From Bacteroidota bacterium (GTDB lineage: Bacteria; Bacteroidota; Bacteroidia; JAHEXY01), in the NCBI GenBank assembly GCA_023251875.1, contig JAHEXY010000002.1, positions 433,591 through 497,590 of the forward strand: a stretch of 64,000 nucleotides of DNA, in the 5' to 3' direction. The stretch's first letter is position 1; every line of letters begins with the position of its first letter. Below, piece after piece: positions 8,856 through 21,800 of the stretch. The notes beneath the pieces are model-generated. The model saw only the letters and a program-made list of their open reading frames with translations. It was not told the origin of the DNA and searched no databases. A program made the position numbers and the translations under genes.

Positions 8856-9517
8856 AATTCAAGTAGCATATGTAAGCTATAAATATAGCTACTTTTTACA
8901 TGCCGATTGTTTAAAACAAAAAATCCTCGCAACAGTAGTTGAATATTACTAATGTTACGTTAACGATAAAATGACGCAGTATATTTTTCTAGGTGCTATA
9001 GTAAGCTTTAATTAACACTAGTCTAATTTTTTTCTACTCTTTAATTAGCCTTTTTGACTGGTAAAAGAGGTGTTATTTATTGTTTGTAACAATAAATGAT
9101 ATGCGATTACTTGAATAAAACCATACTATAACTTAGATAACATCCAGCATGCAATGCATTAAATACAAAAGTGAGCAAATTATAAAAAATGATATTCTTT
9201 TAAATAAGTTTCTAAATCATAAATTAAGTAACTCCATTGATATAAAGTGATGTAAGTGTTTTATAAACACATAGCCATCATTAAAGTGGAACAAAAAGAA
9301 AGATTTTTTAAACGATTTTTGGAAAAAACTGTAACCTTTTGTATTATGTGCCCGTTAAGTAGGTAAAATAACCCTACCCAACAAAAGCCCTCTTATTAGA
9401 ATTGAAAAATTAGATTATTGTAACGTTGAAAAGTTATAAAGTTGTAATGTTTTTGATTAAAAAAATTACACCTCAACTATTGTTCTTCTTAACTTTCAAA
9501 CTTTTAAACTAAAGTAC
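8856..9517. other. 662-bp gene-free region upstream of the RHS genes
   Basis: No reading frame of note is present on either strand. The stretch is very AT-rich. I see a 16-base palindrome at 8875-8890 near ubiX, a short hairpin with arms TTTATTG/CAATAAA near 9076-9096, and low-complexity AACTTTCAAACTTT-type sequence near 9490-9510 just before the RHS start. No exact TAnnTTTG promoter was found; TAACCTTTTG near 9330 has one base too many. A long untranslated leader or weak promoters for the RHS pair are possible but not shown. Confidence 0.5.
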
Positions 9518-12500
9518 ATGAAACAATTTTTACGCAAGTGCCTAGCCTTACTTACTGCAATAAGCTTATTGGCACAAAATTTTATTCCACAAAAAACTTA
9601 CGCCCTCACGGGAGGACCTAATGCACCGGAGTTCTCTAATTTTGAATCGGTGAGCACAAGCAATATGGTTGATCCCTTTACAGGAGATTTCACTTATAAT
9701 ATTCCCATTCTTGAAGTGCCAGGCCCTAATGGTGGTGGCTATCCTGTTTCCCTTTCTTATCACTCAGGCTTAGGGCCCGAAGAAGAAGCTTCTTGGGTAG
9801 GCTTTGGTTGGACATTAAATGCAGGGGCAATTTCAAGAAATAAAAATGGTTTCCCCGATGATGCAGATGGTGACAAACAAATAAGTATTAATAAAGTGGA
9901 GAAAAACAGTACATGGACAGCATCTACTGATCTTGGGGCATCAATGGCATTTAATATTGGAAGCGCATTAAAAGCCAGTCATAATACTCAAAAAGGTATA
10001 GATGCACTTACCAATCTTAAAATAGGAGGAGGGCTTGATGTAATATGGTCACACAATAACCATTCTGGCTCGTCTTTTAAAATATCTCCTTATGGTTATG
10101 CCTCTGCAGCCGCTTTTAGCTGCAATATTAGCATGGAAGATGGAGAAGAACGTTACACACAAAAAATTGATCCTGCCTATTGGGTGAGTAGTATATGTAG
10201 AATTTACACCGATGGGCAAGGGAATGGGTTAGGCTTTCAATCTATTAGTGATGGTATTAATGTGGGTATTTCTAAAATCTTTAATAAGTATTCATCTGCA
10301 TCTTATTCTCCTTTTTCAAACAAAGCCTATACGCTTTATAATAATTCAATGCCATCTGTTTTACAAGATTATACCGGTTGCAGTTGGTCTGTTAATGTTG
10401 GTGCTCGTTTATATTATGGGGTAATTGTTCCGGTTGGTGTGTCTCTTGCCGAAACCATCACCCATACTTTTCAAAAACCGGCCAATGATGGTATTAGTGC
10501 TCACGATTATTATGGCTATATGCATTCTGCAAATGCAACAGGTAAAGATGATTTAATGGATTATACCATAGAAAAAAATGATCCCTATAATATGAGAGAT
10601 CAATTTTTACCCATTCCTTATAGCGCAGCTGATCAATTTAGTGTTTCAGGAGAAGGTGTTGGAGGAGTATTCAAAGCAAATTGTTCATCAGTAGGATTTT
10701 TTAGACCCAATCAACAAAATTCACACACAACTATAGCTTCTATTGGTGCTGAATTAGCGGGCCCTGCACCTCTTTCTTTTACTGCAAGTGCATCAATTGG
10801 TACAAACGTAGATGATGATGATGCACCTACCGACCCTGAGGCATATGGCGAATCTGCAGCTGAGGCGATTATTGGAGGAGGCCATACTCTTTCAGTAAAA
10901 TCATGGACAGATGCTGAAAGTGCAGACTATAATTTTAGCGCTGCAAACAACAATGCAGAACCTTTTTATTTTAGATTTTTAGGAGATATGGGCGGCAGCT
11001 CATCTTATCATGACGATGATAATTTATTTTCTAAAGATGTGTGTACTGCAAAATTAAAAAATACCGGCAATAATGAGTATACCCCCTATTATGCAAGTAA
11101 CACAAACTTATATGCAAAAGTTAATAATACGGGAGAGGTAAAAAGAGCTTCTTATATAGGATATCATACCAATCAAGAAATGTCAGATGCTTATAATAGG
11201 TATTCATTTAGAAATGATGATAGTTTGGCTTCTGGCTTTACAAGAAGCACAGGCACTAAAATTGGCGAGTTTGAAGTAACCAATACCAATGGAGCTAAAT
11301 ATTTATATTCTTTACCTGTATATGCTCAAAATGAAAAAGAAATTGCCATTGGTATTTCAACCACAGAAAGGCCTCCCGATAATTTTTTTGTTGAAAAAGA
11401 TTTAAGTGCTTTAGATGACTATTTCAATGATATTACGGCAGATAATGATCAAGACAATACTCCACCGTCTTACAATATTGTAGGCAGTATAAGAGATACA
11501 AAATACCCAGCATCCTATTTACTTACCCAAGTAACACAACCTAATTACATTGATGTTGATAATGATGGACCAGATAAGGATGATATTGGAGGTTGGACAA
11601 CATTTAACTACGAAAAATATAAAGATGCTTTTAAATGGCGTTCACCCTATTACGGCTTGCTGTTTAACCCGGGAAAATTATCAGATCCGCTTGATGATAT
11701 TGGAAGTTTTTCGTGTGGTGAAAAAGAAATTTATTATTTAAACACAATTGAAACTGCTACGCATATTGCAGTATTTACAACGTCTGAAAGAGAAGATGGG
11801 GTGGCAGCAGAATCTTATGAAAAAGCAGGAAAACAATATAGCACTTCCAGTTTAACTAAACTTAAAAAGCTAGATCAAATTACCCTATATGCAAAAGACT
11901 CAGATGGAAATAAAGGTGAAGTAATAAAACGCATTTATTTTAAATACGATTATTCTGCATGGCCTGGTGTTACTAACAATATAAATGCATCAACAAGTGA
12001 TGCTGATAAAACAACTACAGGAAAATTAACCCTCAAAAAAATATATGTAGAATATGAAAATGTAAGCAATGCTACCATTTCTCCGTATACATTTGAATAT
12101 ACTTATCCCCAAACAGATTATCCTACCAATACTGAATATGCAAAAAATACAAGTGGAGCTTGGGTTGCAACAGGCAATGATATTTATAGTTCTTTAGAAG
12201 ATGTTCAAAAATTGAGTAATGAACCTAATTATGAAATGTATGCTAGTGATCGTTGGGGTTCGTACAGAGAAAATGGTTCTACTTTAAGTACCAATATGTT
12301 TCCATGGGTCGATCAAACACCCTCAACAACTTTTGACCCTGCAGCCTGGCAATTAAAACAAATTACTTTACCAACAGGAGGAGAAATTCATGTGCAATAT
12401 GAGCAAGATGATTACCAATATGTGCAAGACAGAAAAGCCATGGCAATGGTAAAATTATCAGGCTCAACTTCAGACTATGATATCTCCAGCTCTTCTGATT

Positions 12501-15500
12501 ATTCAAATGATGCAAAAATGAAATATTATGTTGACCTATCAACATTGGGAATTGAAAGTGACGAGACTTCCGTAAAAAAAATGCAAGACTATATTCAAAA
12601 AATTATGATTGATGGCTATAATGGCCGAAAACCTGAACTGGCTTATTTTAAATTTTTATACAACATTACAGCCAGTAGCGCTTTAGCTCTGGATAATTAC
12701 AACAATGAATTTATTGATGGATATGTAAGAGTAACATCCGTTAATAAAGAAGGACCTGATGCAAGTGGAAAATATAAACTCTCGGTTAATTTGGGTTATA
12801 AATCAGGTGAAAGCCTTGCAGGAGCAAATGAAGGCGAATGGGTATTTCCACGCGAAGCCTGTACTGAATTTTTTCAAAACAATAGAGGCAACACTTCTCT
12901 TTATACTGATGCAGGTGGCAATATTGACGAATTAAATGTTGATAATACAGATGAAAATACAACAGCATGGGATATTGTTTCTGAAGGGTATGAAATTGTT
13001 TCCCAAGCATTAAAATCTCAAACAGAAGGATATTATGGTACCGTATGCAAGGTAATGGATCCGGATAATTCTTATTTGCGTTTACCATTGCCCTATGAAA
13101 AAAAGGGTGGAGGATTACGAGTAAAACGATTAATAACTTACGATCCTGGAATTGAGGATAATGATAGTGATGGTAAAAATGATGACGCAGCAGTTTATGG
13201 GCATGAATATTTATATATTGATTATGATGGAAATTCAAGTGGGGTAGCCACAAATGAACCTAGCACCGGCCGTATCGAAAATGCATTAATTGGCTATTTA
13301 CATAAACGAGAAGAATCAAGTGATCAACAAAAAATGGCAGCCGGAGAAGATCGTTCTCAATTTGAAGGCCCATTAGGAGAATATACATTATCTGCTCCTT
13401 CTGTAGGCTATTCAAGAGTATTGGTGCGTAATATTTATAGTGGCACCACTCATGATGGTATTAATACTTTCGAATATTATACCACAAAAGATTATCCTTT
13501 TGATAAAACATACAAATTCACCGATCCGGAATCGAACGAAACTGTTAAATACAAAGGCGCATCCCATTCTAACCTTAATTACGAAACAGCAAGCCCATGT
13601 TCTTGGTTGTTTGTTGTGATAAATAGTGATGTAGATGCATGGGCTACACAAGGCTATAGATTTATTCTCAACTCTATGAATGGTCAAATGAAAAAACAAA
13701 CCATGTATTCCGGTAAATGGGAAAACTACAATCATCCTGATAGCTTACAAGAAGTGAGCAGTTCCACCTATCAATATTTTGAACCCGGAGAACCTGTTCC
13801 TGCATTAGATAAAGATGGTGGTGTTTCATACATACATCCAGGAGCTTCATCCGAAGTAGTAATAGAGGAAAAAGAAATTGCTGATGAAAGTGCCGTTACC
13901 TATTTAAGTATTGAAATTGGAACCACTACAACCGTACCTCCAATTCCATTTGTAATACCCATGGTCTATCAAATGGATAATAATAATTATATCTATACTC
14001 ATGTAACAACACAAACAGATTATTATCCACCTATTGTAAAAAGTGTAAAAACGTATCAAGATGGAGCTTATTCAACAGTAAGTAATTTGTATTATGATGC
14101 AACTTCTGGCAATCCTATCGTTACCTCAAGAGCCGGTATTTATGATAATATGGCTTATGCTACCGATGGTGGCACAACGGCAAACCAAACATATCACGAC
14201 AAATGTTATTCATACAACATACCTGCCACATATTATTATGATGAGATGGGGCAAAAAGCCGGTTGTGAAGGCTATTCTTTTTCAGGCGGAACCGTTACAG
14301 CTACAAAATATACTTCAGGAGATCATTATACAGTTCTTTTTACAGGAAGCGGCTATCAAGATGTGTTAAATTATTTTAGCGCAGGAGATCTTATTGTATT
14401 GAATAAAGAAGGTAGTTCAACAAAAGAAATCTATAATGTAGGCTCTGTTAGTTCTATTGGAATTAATATCTATCCATCAACCAACTTTTCATATAGTACC
14501 AGCAGTAGTTATGAAGTTGAAATAGAAATTTTACAAAGTGGCAGAGCAAACATGTTAGGTTTAAGTGCCGGAAATATAACCAGTATTGGAGATGCATTTG
14601 AAGGCCTTTCCGATTCAAGCTGGGATCATGTTTTAGGCGCTACCGCTAATACCTATAAAAATACTGCTGATATTTCAGATGATATAAAAGACAAATACAA
14701 TATTAGCACAATCTCCAATATAGTGGAAACAGGTGAGGCGGGCAAATGGGCATTAAATGCTAATTATGTTTATAAAACAGATTTGGTAAATGATGATATG
14801 GCACTATTATCCGGGGAATTAGAAGACTTTTCTGAATTTGATTGGGATGATGTAACAAGCATTTCCAACAAATGGCTTAGAACAGATTCAATTGATCAAT
14901 ATGCTCCTGATGGTAACGCATTAGAAAGTGAAAATATTTTAGGTATACACAGTGCTGTTAAATTTGGGTATGGTAATTCATTGCCTTATTTAACAGCTGC
15001 TAATGCCAATTATGGCTCAGTTCATTTTGAAGGTTTTGAATATCAAAATAGCGGTGGCTGTGGGGAAGATTATTGTTTTGAAGAAATGGGAGTGAGCGAA
15101 CATTTTCCAACAACAGATTTTGCTCATACAGGCCTATACGCTTTACAATTATATTTTAGTACTACAACTACTTCAGATGGAGGTAGAGTTCCTATATATA
15201 CCCATACCCACAATTCTGAATTAAACATTTCAGATTTTAAAACGCGTACCGATCAAGAAAAAGAAAATGGTATTTCTGTTAAAATTTGGGTTAAATCTAG
15301 CGATTTTGAAAATCAAACCTATACACTAAGAGATGGAAGTGCATACGATGCTATGAGTAATATTAATGGTGATGTAGTTGAAAAAAGTACAGCAACAGCA
15401 TTTTCTGATGTTAGCTTTACACAGGTTGCCCGTACTGGGGAATGGGCATTGTATGAAGCCAAAATAACAGGTTGGACTATGAGTGCTGCCACAGATCCTA

Positions 15501-15799
15501 CCTATAGCCTTGAAATTACAGTAACGTCTAGCAGTACTTCTGGTTCTGCAACAGCCACAGCAACTAGCCCAACAGTATATGTTGACGATATTCGCATTCA
15601 GCCTTTAGATACAAAAATGAATTGCTATGTATACGATCCAGCTACTTATAAAGTTGTGGCATCATTAGACGATCAAAACTTTGCACTCATTTACCAATAC
15701 AACGATGAAGGCAAACTCATTCGAAAACAAAAAGAAACCATACGTGGTGTAAAAACATTAGTTGAAACACAATATAATATTCCAACACAAAGTAGATAA
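9518..15799 (+). CDS. Giant secreted RHS/SpvB-like shell protein, first of a pair
   Basis: A 2093-residue exported protein. The signal peptide MKQFLRKCLALLTAISLLA is followed by a conserved opening: MVDPFTGDFTYNIPILEVPG, then YPVSLSYHSG and EEEASWVGFGWTLNAGAISR (about residues 50-110). This opening is shared by large Bacteroidota RHS-associated proteins and resembles the N-terminal region of SpvB/TcB shells. The rest is beta-rich with irregular YD-like units such as YDYSAWPG and YDSDGN-like turns. The C-terminus (YVYDPATYKVVASLDDQNFA, then IYQYNDEGKLIRKQKET) contains a YD-type repeat. There is no RHS core and no T9SS domain. It lies 53 bases upstream of the second RHS gene, probably in one operon. 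Function is inferred as part of a surface or toxin-delivery shell. Confidence 0.8.
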   Translation: MKQFLRKCLALLTAISLLAQNFIPQKTYALTGGPNAPEFSNFESVSTSNMVDPFTGDFTYNIPILEVPGPNGGGYPVSLSYHSGLGPEEEASWVGFGWTLNAGAISRNKNGFPDDADGDKQISINKVEKNSTWTASTDLGASMAFNIGSALKASHNTQKGIDALTNLKIGGGLDVIWSHNNHSGSSFKISPYGYASAAAFSCNISMEDGEERYTQKIDPAYWVSSICRIYTDGQGNGLGFQSISDGINVGISKIFNKYSSASYSPFSNKAYTLYNNSMPSVLQDYTGCSWSVNVGARLYYGVIVPVGVSLAETITHTFQKPANDGISAHDYYGYMHSANATGKDDLMDYTIEKNDPYNMRDQFLPIPYSAADQFSVSGEGVGGVFKANCSSVGFFRPNQQNSHTTIASIGAELAGPAPLSFTASASIGTNVDDDDAPTDPEAYGESAAEAIIGGGHTLSVKSWTDAESADYNFSAANNNAEPFYFRFLGDMGGSSSYHDDDNLFSKDVCTAKLKNTGNNEYTPYYASNTNLYAKVNNTGEVKRASYIGYHTNQEMSDAYNRYSFRNDDSLASGFTRSTGTKIGEFEVTNTNGAKYLYSLPVYAQNEKEIAIGISTTERPPDNFFVEKDLSALDDYFNDITADNDQDNTPPSYNIVGSIRDTKYPASYLLTQVTQPNYIDVDNDGPDKDDIGGWTTFNYEKYKDAFKWRSPYYGLLFNPGKLSDPLDDIGSFSCGEKEIYYLNTIETATHIAVFTTSEREDGVAAESYEKAGKQYSTSSLTKLKKLDQITLYAKDSDGNKGEVIKRIYFKYDYSAWPGVTNNINASTSDADKTTTGKLTLKKIYVEYENVSNATISPYTFEYTYPQTDYPTNTEYAKNTSGAWVATGNDIYSSLEDVQKLSNEPNYEMYASDRWGSYRENGSTLSTNMFPWVDQTPSTTFDPAAWQLKQITLPTGGEIHVQYEQDDYQYVQDRKAMAMVKLSGSTSDYDISSSSDYSNDAKMKYYVDLSTLGIESDETSVKKMQDYIQKIMIDGYNGRKPELAYFKFLYNITASSALALDNYNNEFIDGYVRVTSVNKEGPDASGKYKLSVNLGYKSGESLAGANEGEWVFPREACTEFFQNNRGNTSLYTDAGGNIDELNVDNTDENTTAWDIVSEGYEIVSQALKSQTEGYYGTVCKVMDPDNSYLRLPLPYEKKGGGLRVKRLITYDPGIEDNDSDGKNDDAAVYGHEYLYIDYDGNSSGVATNEPSTGRIENALIGYLHKREESSDQQKMAAGEDRSQFEGPLGEYTLSAPSVGYSRVLVRNIYSGTTHDGINTFEYYTTKDYPFDKTYKFTDPESNETVKYKGASHSNLNYETASPCSWLFVVINSDVDAWATQGYRFILNSMNGQMKKQTMYSGKWENYNHPDSLQEVSSSTYQYFEPGEPVPALDKDGGVSYIHPGASSEVVIEEKEIADESAVTYLSIEIGTTTTVPPIPFVIPMVYQMDNNNYIYTHVTTQTDYYPPIVKSVKTYQDGAYSTVSNLYYDATSGNPIVTSRAGIYDNMAYATDGGTTANQTYHDKCYSYNIPATYYYDEMGQKAGCEGYSFSGGTVTATKYTSGDHYTVLFTGSGYQDVLNYFSAGDLIVLNKEGSSTKEIYNVGSVSSIGINIYPSTNFSYSTSSSYEVEIEILQSGRANMLGLSAGNITSIGDAFEGLSDSSWDHVLGATANTYKNTADISDDIKDKYNISTISNIVETGEAGKWALNANYVYKTDLVNDDMALLSGELEDFSEFDWDDVTSISNKWLRTDSIDQYAPDGNALESENILGIHSAVKFGYGNSLPYLTAANANYGSVHFEGFEYQNSGGCGEDYCFEEMGVSEHFPTTDFAHTGLYALQLYFSTTTTSDGGRVPIYTHTHNSELNISDFKTRTDQEKENGISVKIWVKSSDFENQTYTLRDGSAYDAMSNINGDVVEKSTATAFSDVSFTQVARTGEWALYEAKITGWTMSAATDPTYSLEITVTSSSTSGSATATATSPTVYVDDIRIQPLDTKMNCYVYDPATYKVVASLDDQNFALIYQYNDEGKLIRKQKETIRGVKTLVETQYNIPTQSR

Positions 15800-15852
15800 T
15801 TTAATTAGTTAATGAGACGATTAGCTAGTGAACAAATTTTAAAACTAATTTT

Positions 15853-18800
15853 ATGAAACATATTTATTCAACAAAACAATACCAAACTTCCCCTCAAAAA
15901 AGAGGGCGTAGGGGTGTGTTATTCTTGGTTGTGGCAATTTTATTTTTTGCAAGTAATGGACTATATGCGGCAACTGTAACTGCATTTAACGGTGTTACAT
16001 TAAGTGGCAACCAAACCATTTGCTCAGGTGTTACCCCAACTGCATTAAGTGCTACTGTTTTAACGACTACCATTAGTAGCACTAGCTCTGCTTACGTTTA
16101 TGTGAGTTGTCAGTGGTATTCTGGTACTTCTACTTCAACTATTACAACTTTAATATCTGGAGCAACCAGTTTATCTTATACACCTTTGGCATTAACCACC
16201 ACTACAACCACTACTACATATTATCAATGTCGCATAAAATTTACGGGTGCTAAGGCTACTGGTCTTGCAGGAACATTTACTTCAACAAGCCCTTATGTTT
16301 ATACTCCTGCCAACACTAATTATGTCTCTGTTGCCATAACAGGGGTAACAGCTCCGACATCAACAACAGCACCTACCTACACAGGCGGTTGCATTGGTAG
16401 TGCATTAGTATTAACAGCTGGCGCTACTTCAAGCACCTATACTTATCAATGGCAAAGCGCAGCTAAAGGCAGTGCAACTTTTAACACATTAAACGGAGCA
16501 ATAGGCTCTACCTATACAATACCATCAGCGCAATCTACAGATGATGGAACCCAATATAAATCTGTGCTTACCAATTGGAATGGCTCCTGCTCTTCTGCCA
16601 GTATTACCTCAACTGCAAAAACATTATCCGTTTCAGGCCCTACAGTTACAGGTCCAAGCAATGTTACAGTATGTTCTGGCGAACCAGCAACTTTTACTGT
16701 AACCAATGTGAGTGGCTATACCTATCAATGGCAAAAGAGCACAACAGCTGGCGGAAGTTCTTATTCAAATGTGCCTACAACTTCAGTTCCTAGCACATCT
16801 GGCACCTCTTATAGTTATACAACACCTAATACTGCCAGCAGTGATAACGGATATACATATCAGTGCATAGTTACAAGCAGTGGTTGTCAAACAATTGCCG
16901 GTCCAGCAACATTAACAGTGAGTGCTCCGACAAGTATTACTACTCAACCTTCAGCCCAAACTGTATGTTCTGGTAGTCCGGCTACTTTTACCGTAGTTGC
17001 TGCAGGCGATAACCCAACTTATAAATGGCAATCAAAAGGTACGGGAGCTACCGATCTTTGGGGAGACATAAGCGGAGCTACTAGCGCAAATTATAGCCCT
17101 ACTGCATCTAGTAGTAATAACGGTTATTCTTATCAATGTATTGTAACCGGCAGTTGTGGTGCAGCTGTTACTTCCGATGCAGTTAAATTAAATTTGTCTA
17201 CCGCTGCGAGTATTACTACACAACCTTCTGATGCAACAACCTGCTCAGGAAGTGCAACTACTTTTACCATAGTGGCTGAAGGCACCAGCCCAACGTATCA
17301 ATGGCAAAATTGTAAAACTCCAACAGGAGTATTTGCAAACGTAAGCGGATCTTCAACCAATGCCAGCCTTAGTATTACAGGAGGCACCGCAAATAATGGT
17401 TATTATTATCATTGCAAAGCAACCGTATGCGGAACATCAGCAACTTCAAATAATGCTAAACTTACAGTAAGCAGCACTCCAACTATAAGCACTCAGCCTA
17501 CTGCCCAAAGTGTATGTTCGGGAAATAATGCTCTTTTTAGTGTAGTTGCCAGTGGTACGGGCCTTACCTACCAATGGCAATCTAAAACAAGCAGTTCTGC
17601 TAGTGATAATAGCTACACAACTGTTCAGGGAGCAACATCATCTACGTATTCAGTAAGTGGCACCTCTTCTAACAATGGTTATTATTACAGATGTAAAGTT
17701 TCTACCTCTTGCACTTCGGGCACTACTTATGCTTATTCAAGTGGAGTGCCACTTACCTTATATAGTTCTCCTTCAGTTACTACATCTCCTTCAAATATGA
17801 ATTTAGCTTGTGTTGGGGATCAAGCCATATTCACTGTAACAGCAAGTGGTAGCGGTTTAAGTTTTCAATGGCAAAAAGTAAAAGCCGGAGTAATTACTAA
17901 TATTACAGCTTCAAGTACAATAACAATTACCAACACCTCTACCACTTCAGTTCTTGCTTTTACATCAGCTAGCGGTGATAATGATTATACTTACCAGTGC
18001 CTTGTTACCAACAGTAGCGGTTGTACTGCAACTTCAAACCCTGCTACACTTACAATGACATCAGCAACAGCATCCATTACCATAAATTCAACAGGAACAA
18101 CAACTAAACAAGAAGTTGCAGATGGTTCTACGGCAACTTTTAGTGTTAATGCTACTAATAGCGGAACGGGTACAATTACCTACCAATGGCAAAAAAGCAC
18201 AGCAGTTGCAGGAACTACTTATGCAGACGTAAGTGGAGGCACTAGTGCAACTTATTCTTTTATCCCAACCAGTGCCGATAGTGGCTATAATTATCGATGC
18301 AAAATGGGTATTTATCTTACTACAGCATGTGCGGTTTATAGTACTGCTGCGCCTTTAACAGTACATGCTAGTTTTACTGGTACCATCAGCCTTAAAGCAT
18401 CAGAAATTAGTTCATCAACTACAAAATATTTTGCAAGAGCAGATTATCCTTGCAGTTTAACAGCTGAGCTAGATACAGCTCGTTTTTTTGTGCAACTCGA
18501 CTTGGGCGATGAATATAAATTAGGTGGCTCTGCATCCTATAAGTTTTCTGAAAGTCTAACTTTAACACCATACTATTCCGATGGTACTCCAGCTACTGCT
18601 GTAAGCATTCCAACTCTTTCTCTCGATTTAACCAGCGCAACACCACAAACAAGACAATTGTATTATGTTGATCTGGGCTTAACCGATTTTATTAAATACA
18701 GTTATTATCAAATAACTTTTTCTCCATTTATAGCTACAACAGGTACGGTTCCTACAGATGCAAGAGTACTAGCATGGTTTGATGTAGATTATAAAGTAGA

Positions 18801-21800
18801 TGTAAAATCTGGCTCTTATACCAGTACTCCTCTTATAAGCCTCAATGCTGTGGATAGTAGTAGCAACAGAGTCTCTTTTTCTTGGTCGCCCGCTTGCAGC
18901 AGCGATGTCAATCTCTATCAAATTGAAATTTTAAGAATTTACAATGAAAGTTCAAGCACTACGTCTGCAACACAGGTAACAGCAGGAGCCATTGATTGGA
19001 ATAAAGCCTTACACTTAGATGTAGAAAATGAAACCTCTATTAGCCTCGAACTAAATGAAGGTACAGGTTATTACGCTTGGCGTGTACGCCCAATAAGCGA
19101 TTATTATGGTGATGGAAGTGTAGCCGATAGCCGCAATTGGGGCGTTTGGAGTACTTGCACAAATTCAGCAAGCACCTGCACTATTTCTGATGCATCTACA
19201 ATAATAACATCAACATCCGGTTTGCCTAATTTTGTTTTTTATTTTAGCCAACAAGATGCAAGCATCAATTCTATTTACAATAGAAGCTTTACAGAAGGTA
19301 ACCGCATTTCAGAAGGTAAAATTTTTGCAAATGGACTTGGTATGGCAAAACAATCTCAAAGAAAATTATCTGAATTAACAGACACCATTTTAATGAATGG
19401 CACCACCTATGATTTTGTAGGCAGGCCAGCCATACAAAGTATGACGGCTCCTGTTACCCAAGAAAATCTTCTTTACAAAAAATTATTGTTACAAGATAGT
19501 AGTAAGAAATTATACAGCACAAAAGATTTTGATACAGAAGAACGTACTGACGATTTTAAATATTCAAATGGAGGAGACGATTTAGATGTTGTGCCAATTT
19601 GGGAAAACCCTTTAAAAATGAGTGGGCCTATTGCCGATTACTATTCTGATCAAAATTCAGATATAGCCATTCCCAATGCCGGTAGCTTCCCTTTTGCAAG
19701 AACGCTTTATCACCAAGATGGGCGAGTAAAAAAACAATCGCTTTTTGGAGACGAACATCGTATGGGTCTTTATGATACAACTTATAATGGAGGTGGATTA
19801 CAACGTACCATTCGTACGTATTACTCTGCTGTTTCTGATACCGAAATTATGACAGTATTTGGTAATGAAACTCCTTTTAGTACCGGCATCTATAAAATTA
19901 TACGTGTTGACCCTAATGAAGTGCCCACAGTTGAATACAAAACCATTGATGGGCTTACCATTGCTACCGCCCAACTTAATACAGGGCCACACCCTCTCTT
20001 AGATGATATTTGGCCTAACCCAACAGATACCATTAGAAAAAAAATAGATGGATTTTCAATGCCCGATCCTTATACCATTGTGAAGGAACAATCTGTTTCT
20101 TTTGTAGAACCTACTGTAATGGTAAGTCTTCATTACTTTTTAGATGCAAATACTTTTAATGCCTATTGTGTTGATTACTGCAGCAGTTGTGATTATACAG
20201 TATATCTCTATATCATTCGCGAAGAAACGGACGAGTTAAAATGGAGTAAAACATTTACAATAGGTGCAGATGCTTGCAGCGTAAACAATGATATTATTAC
20301 AGATAATTTAGGCGCAGATGCTCCTTTATGGATAATGCTTTCTGATCCGGGCTCCTACCGATTTGGAAGAAGAATATCGGTAAATAATATTCACGAAGGC
20401 GAAGAACATTATGCCGATTACCATGCCGATTCTATAGGTACAATAATGGATAGCACCCAACTCAATTTATACGATCAATTTAATGCTTATTTAGATGGAA
20501 CTGTGCTTGATGACAACGGAGATACCCTTGCGGCTAATTTAGATTCTTTAAATGCATATTTAGATGATTTGGCTGAATCAACAGGTGCAATATCCGGAAA
20601 TAGTGGATTAGTGAAAAGCGGAGGCTTGGGTGTAGCAACAAACCTAAGTGCATCTGTAAATATTAGCAATATTACCAGTAACCTTTTTTCAAATACAGAT
20701 GATGTAACAGTTACTTATACCGAAGGAACAGGCGATGATCCTGAAGACGATGATTTTTATACCATCGAAACCTCATGCTGCTCTGTAAACATACCCAAAG
20801 TTACCTGTAATGAAGATTTGTGTGATGATTATTGGATAACAAGGGATACGCTTGTAGCTAAAGGAATAAGTACTTTTCAAGACTGGGAAACTGCAGCCTT
20901 TGCTGATCACGGTGGTTATTATGATTTTGAAAACAAAATGCTATATGACACCTGGGGCAGTAAATATGGCAATACACTAGATAAATATTTTTATGATAAA
21001 TATGGAAACAGTATATATACTCAAAGCTATTCAGCTAGTATTACGATAAGTGGAGAATATGGAGAGAATATGCACTATTCAATGTTAAGTAAATGTAATG
21101 ATTCAGGTAAAGATCAAGAAAAAATAACCATTAAAGTTTCTTCTACTTCAGCAAAAACCGGAGATATAGCAAGCATTACCAATCTTTCGCCTACTTATAA
21201 TACTTGTCCTACTGGAGAATGCAGTTGTGGAGGGTCTTACACCTATCAAAATGCAACAGTTACTGATTTTGCTAAAACTATTGTAAATAAACTCAATTCC
21301 GAGTTTCAGGCAAACGGATATGGGAGCTATTTTGAGGCAGTAAGTTCTGGAGGAGTAGTAACGATTCAACCAAAATCAAGGCTTTTAGGAAGTGCATATT
21401 ACTTAAGTGTTACATTTACCAACTTTACAACTAATGCAACAGAACAGCTATCAAAGGCTACTGACTTTCCATCTATTTCAACTTCAACCTTTCCATTTGC
21501 TACCGGTGCGCTTAATGCTATGCTTAACCACATGATGCAAGATGAAACGGGTAGTAAGGTTTATTCTTGTACCGATGTATTATTGGGCATGCAGCAATTT
21601 ACAGATCAATTTGAAGATTTGTATGAAACAAAAGGTACTGCAAGTGCTCCCGGTGTTGATTTTCTCGATTATTTACTTGAACTCTGCGGAGGTAAACAAT
21701 ACTCTGGTTATGCTGATCACGAGTACGGAACTGGTGATGCAAATGCTTATTTAATCTCTTCTTCCGGAATAAGCGCTTATTCAAGTACCTCTAGTTCTTC

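Noticed and set aside
8875-8890. Perfect 16-base palindrome upstream of ubiX as an operator
   Set aside because: It is AT-rich (AGCTATA/TATAGCT), so chance is not excluded, and there is no regulator gene nearby; left as a note only.
12786-13253. 155-residue His-rich open frame antisense to the first RHS gene
   Set aside because: It lies wholly inside a clear coding sequence, and its His/Tyr-rich composition reflects the reverse reading of Asp/Asn/Tyr codons. The same applies to 13412-13735 and other antisense frames in the RHS genes.
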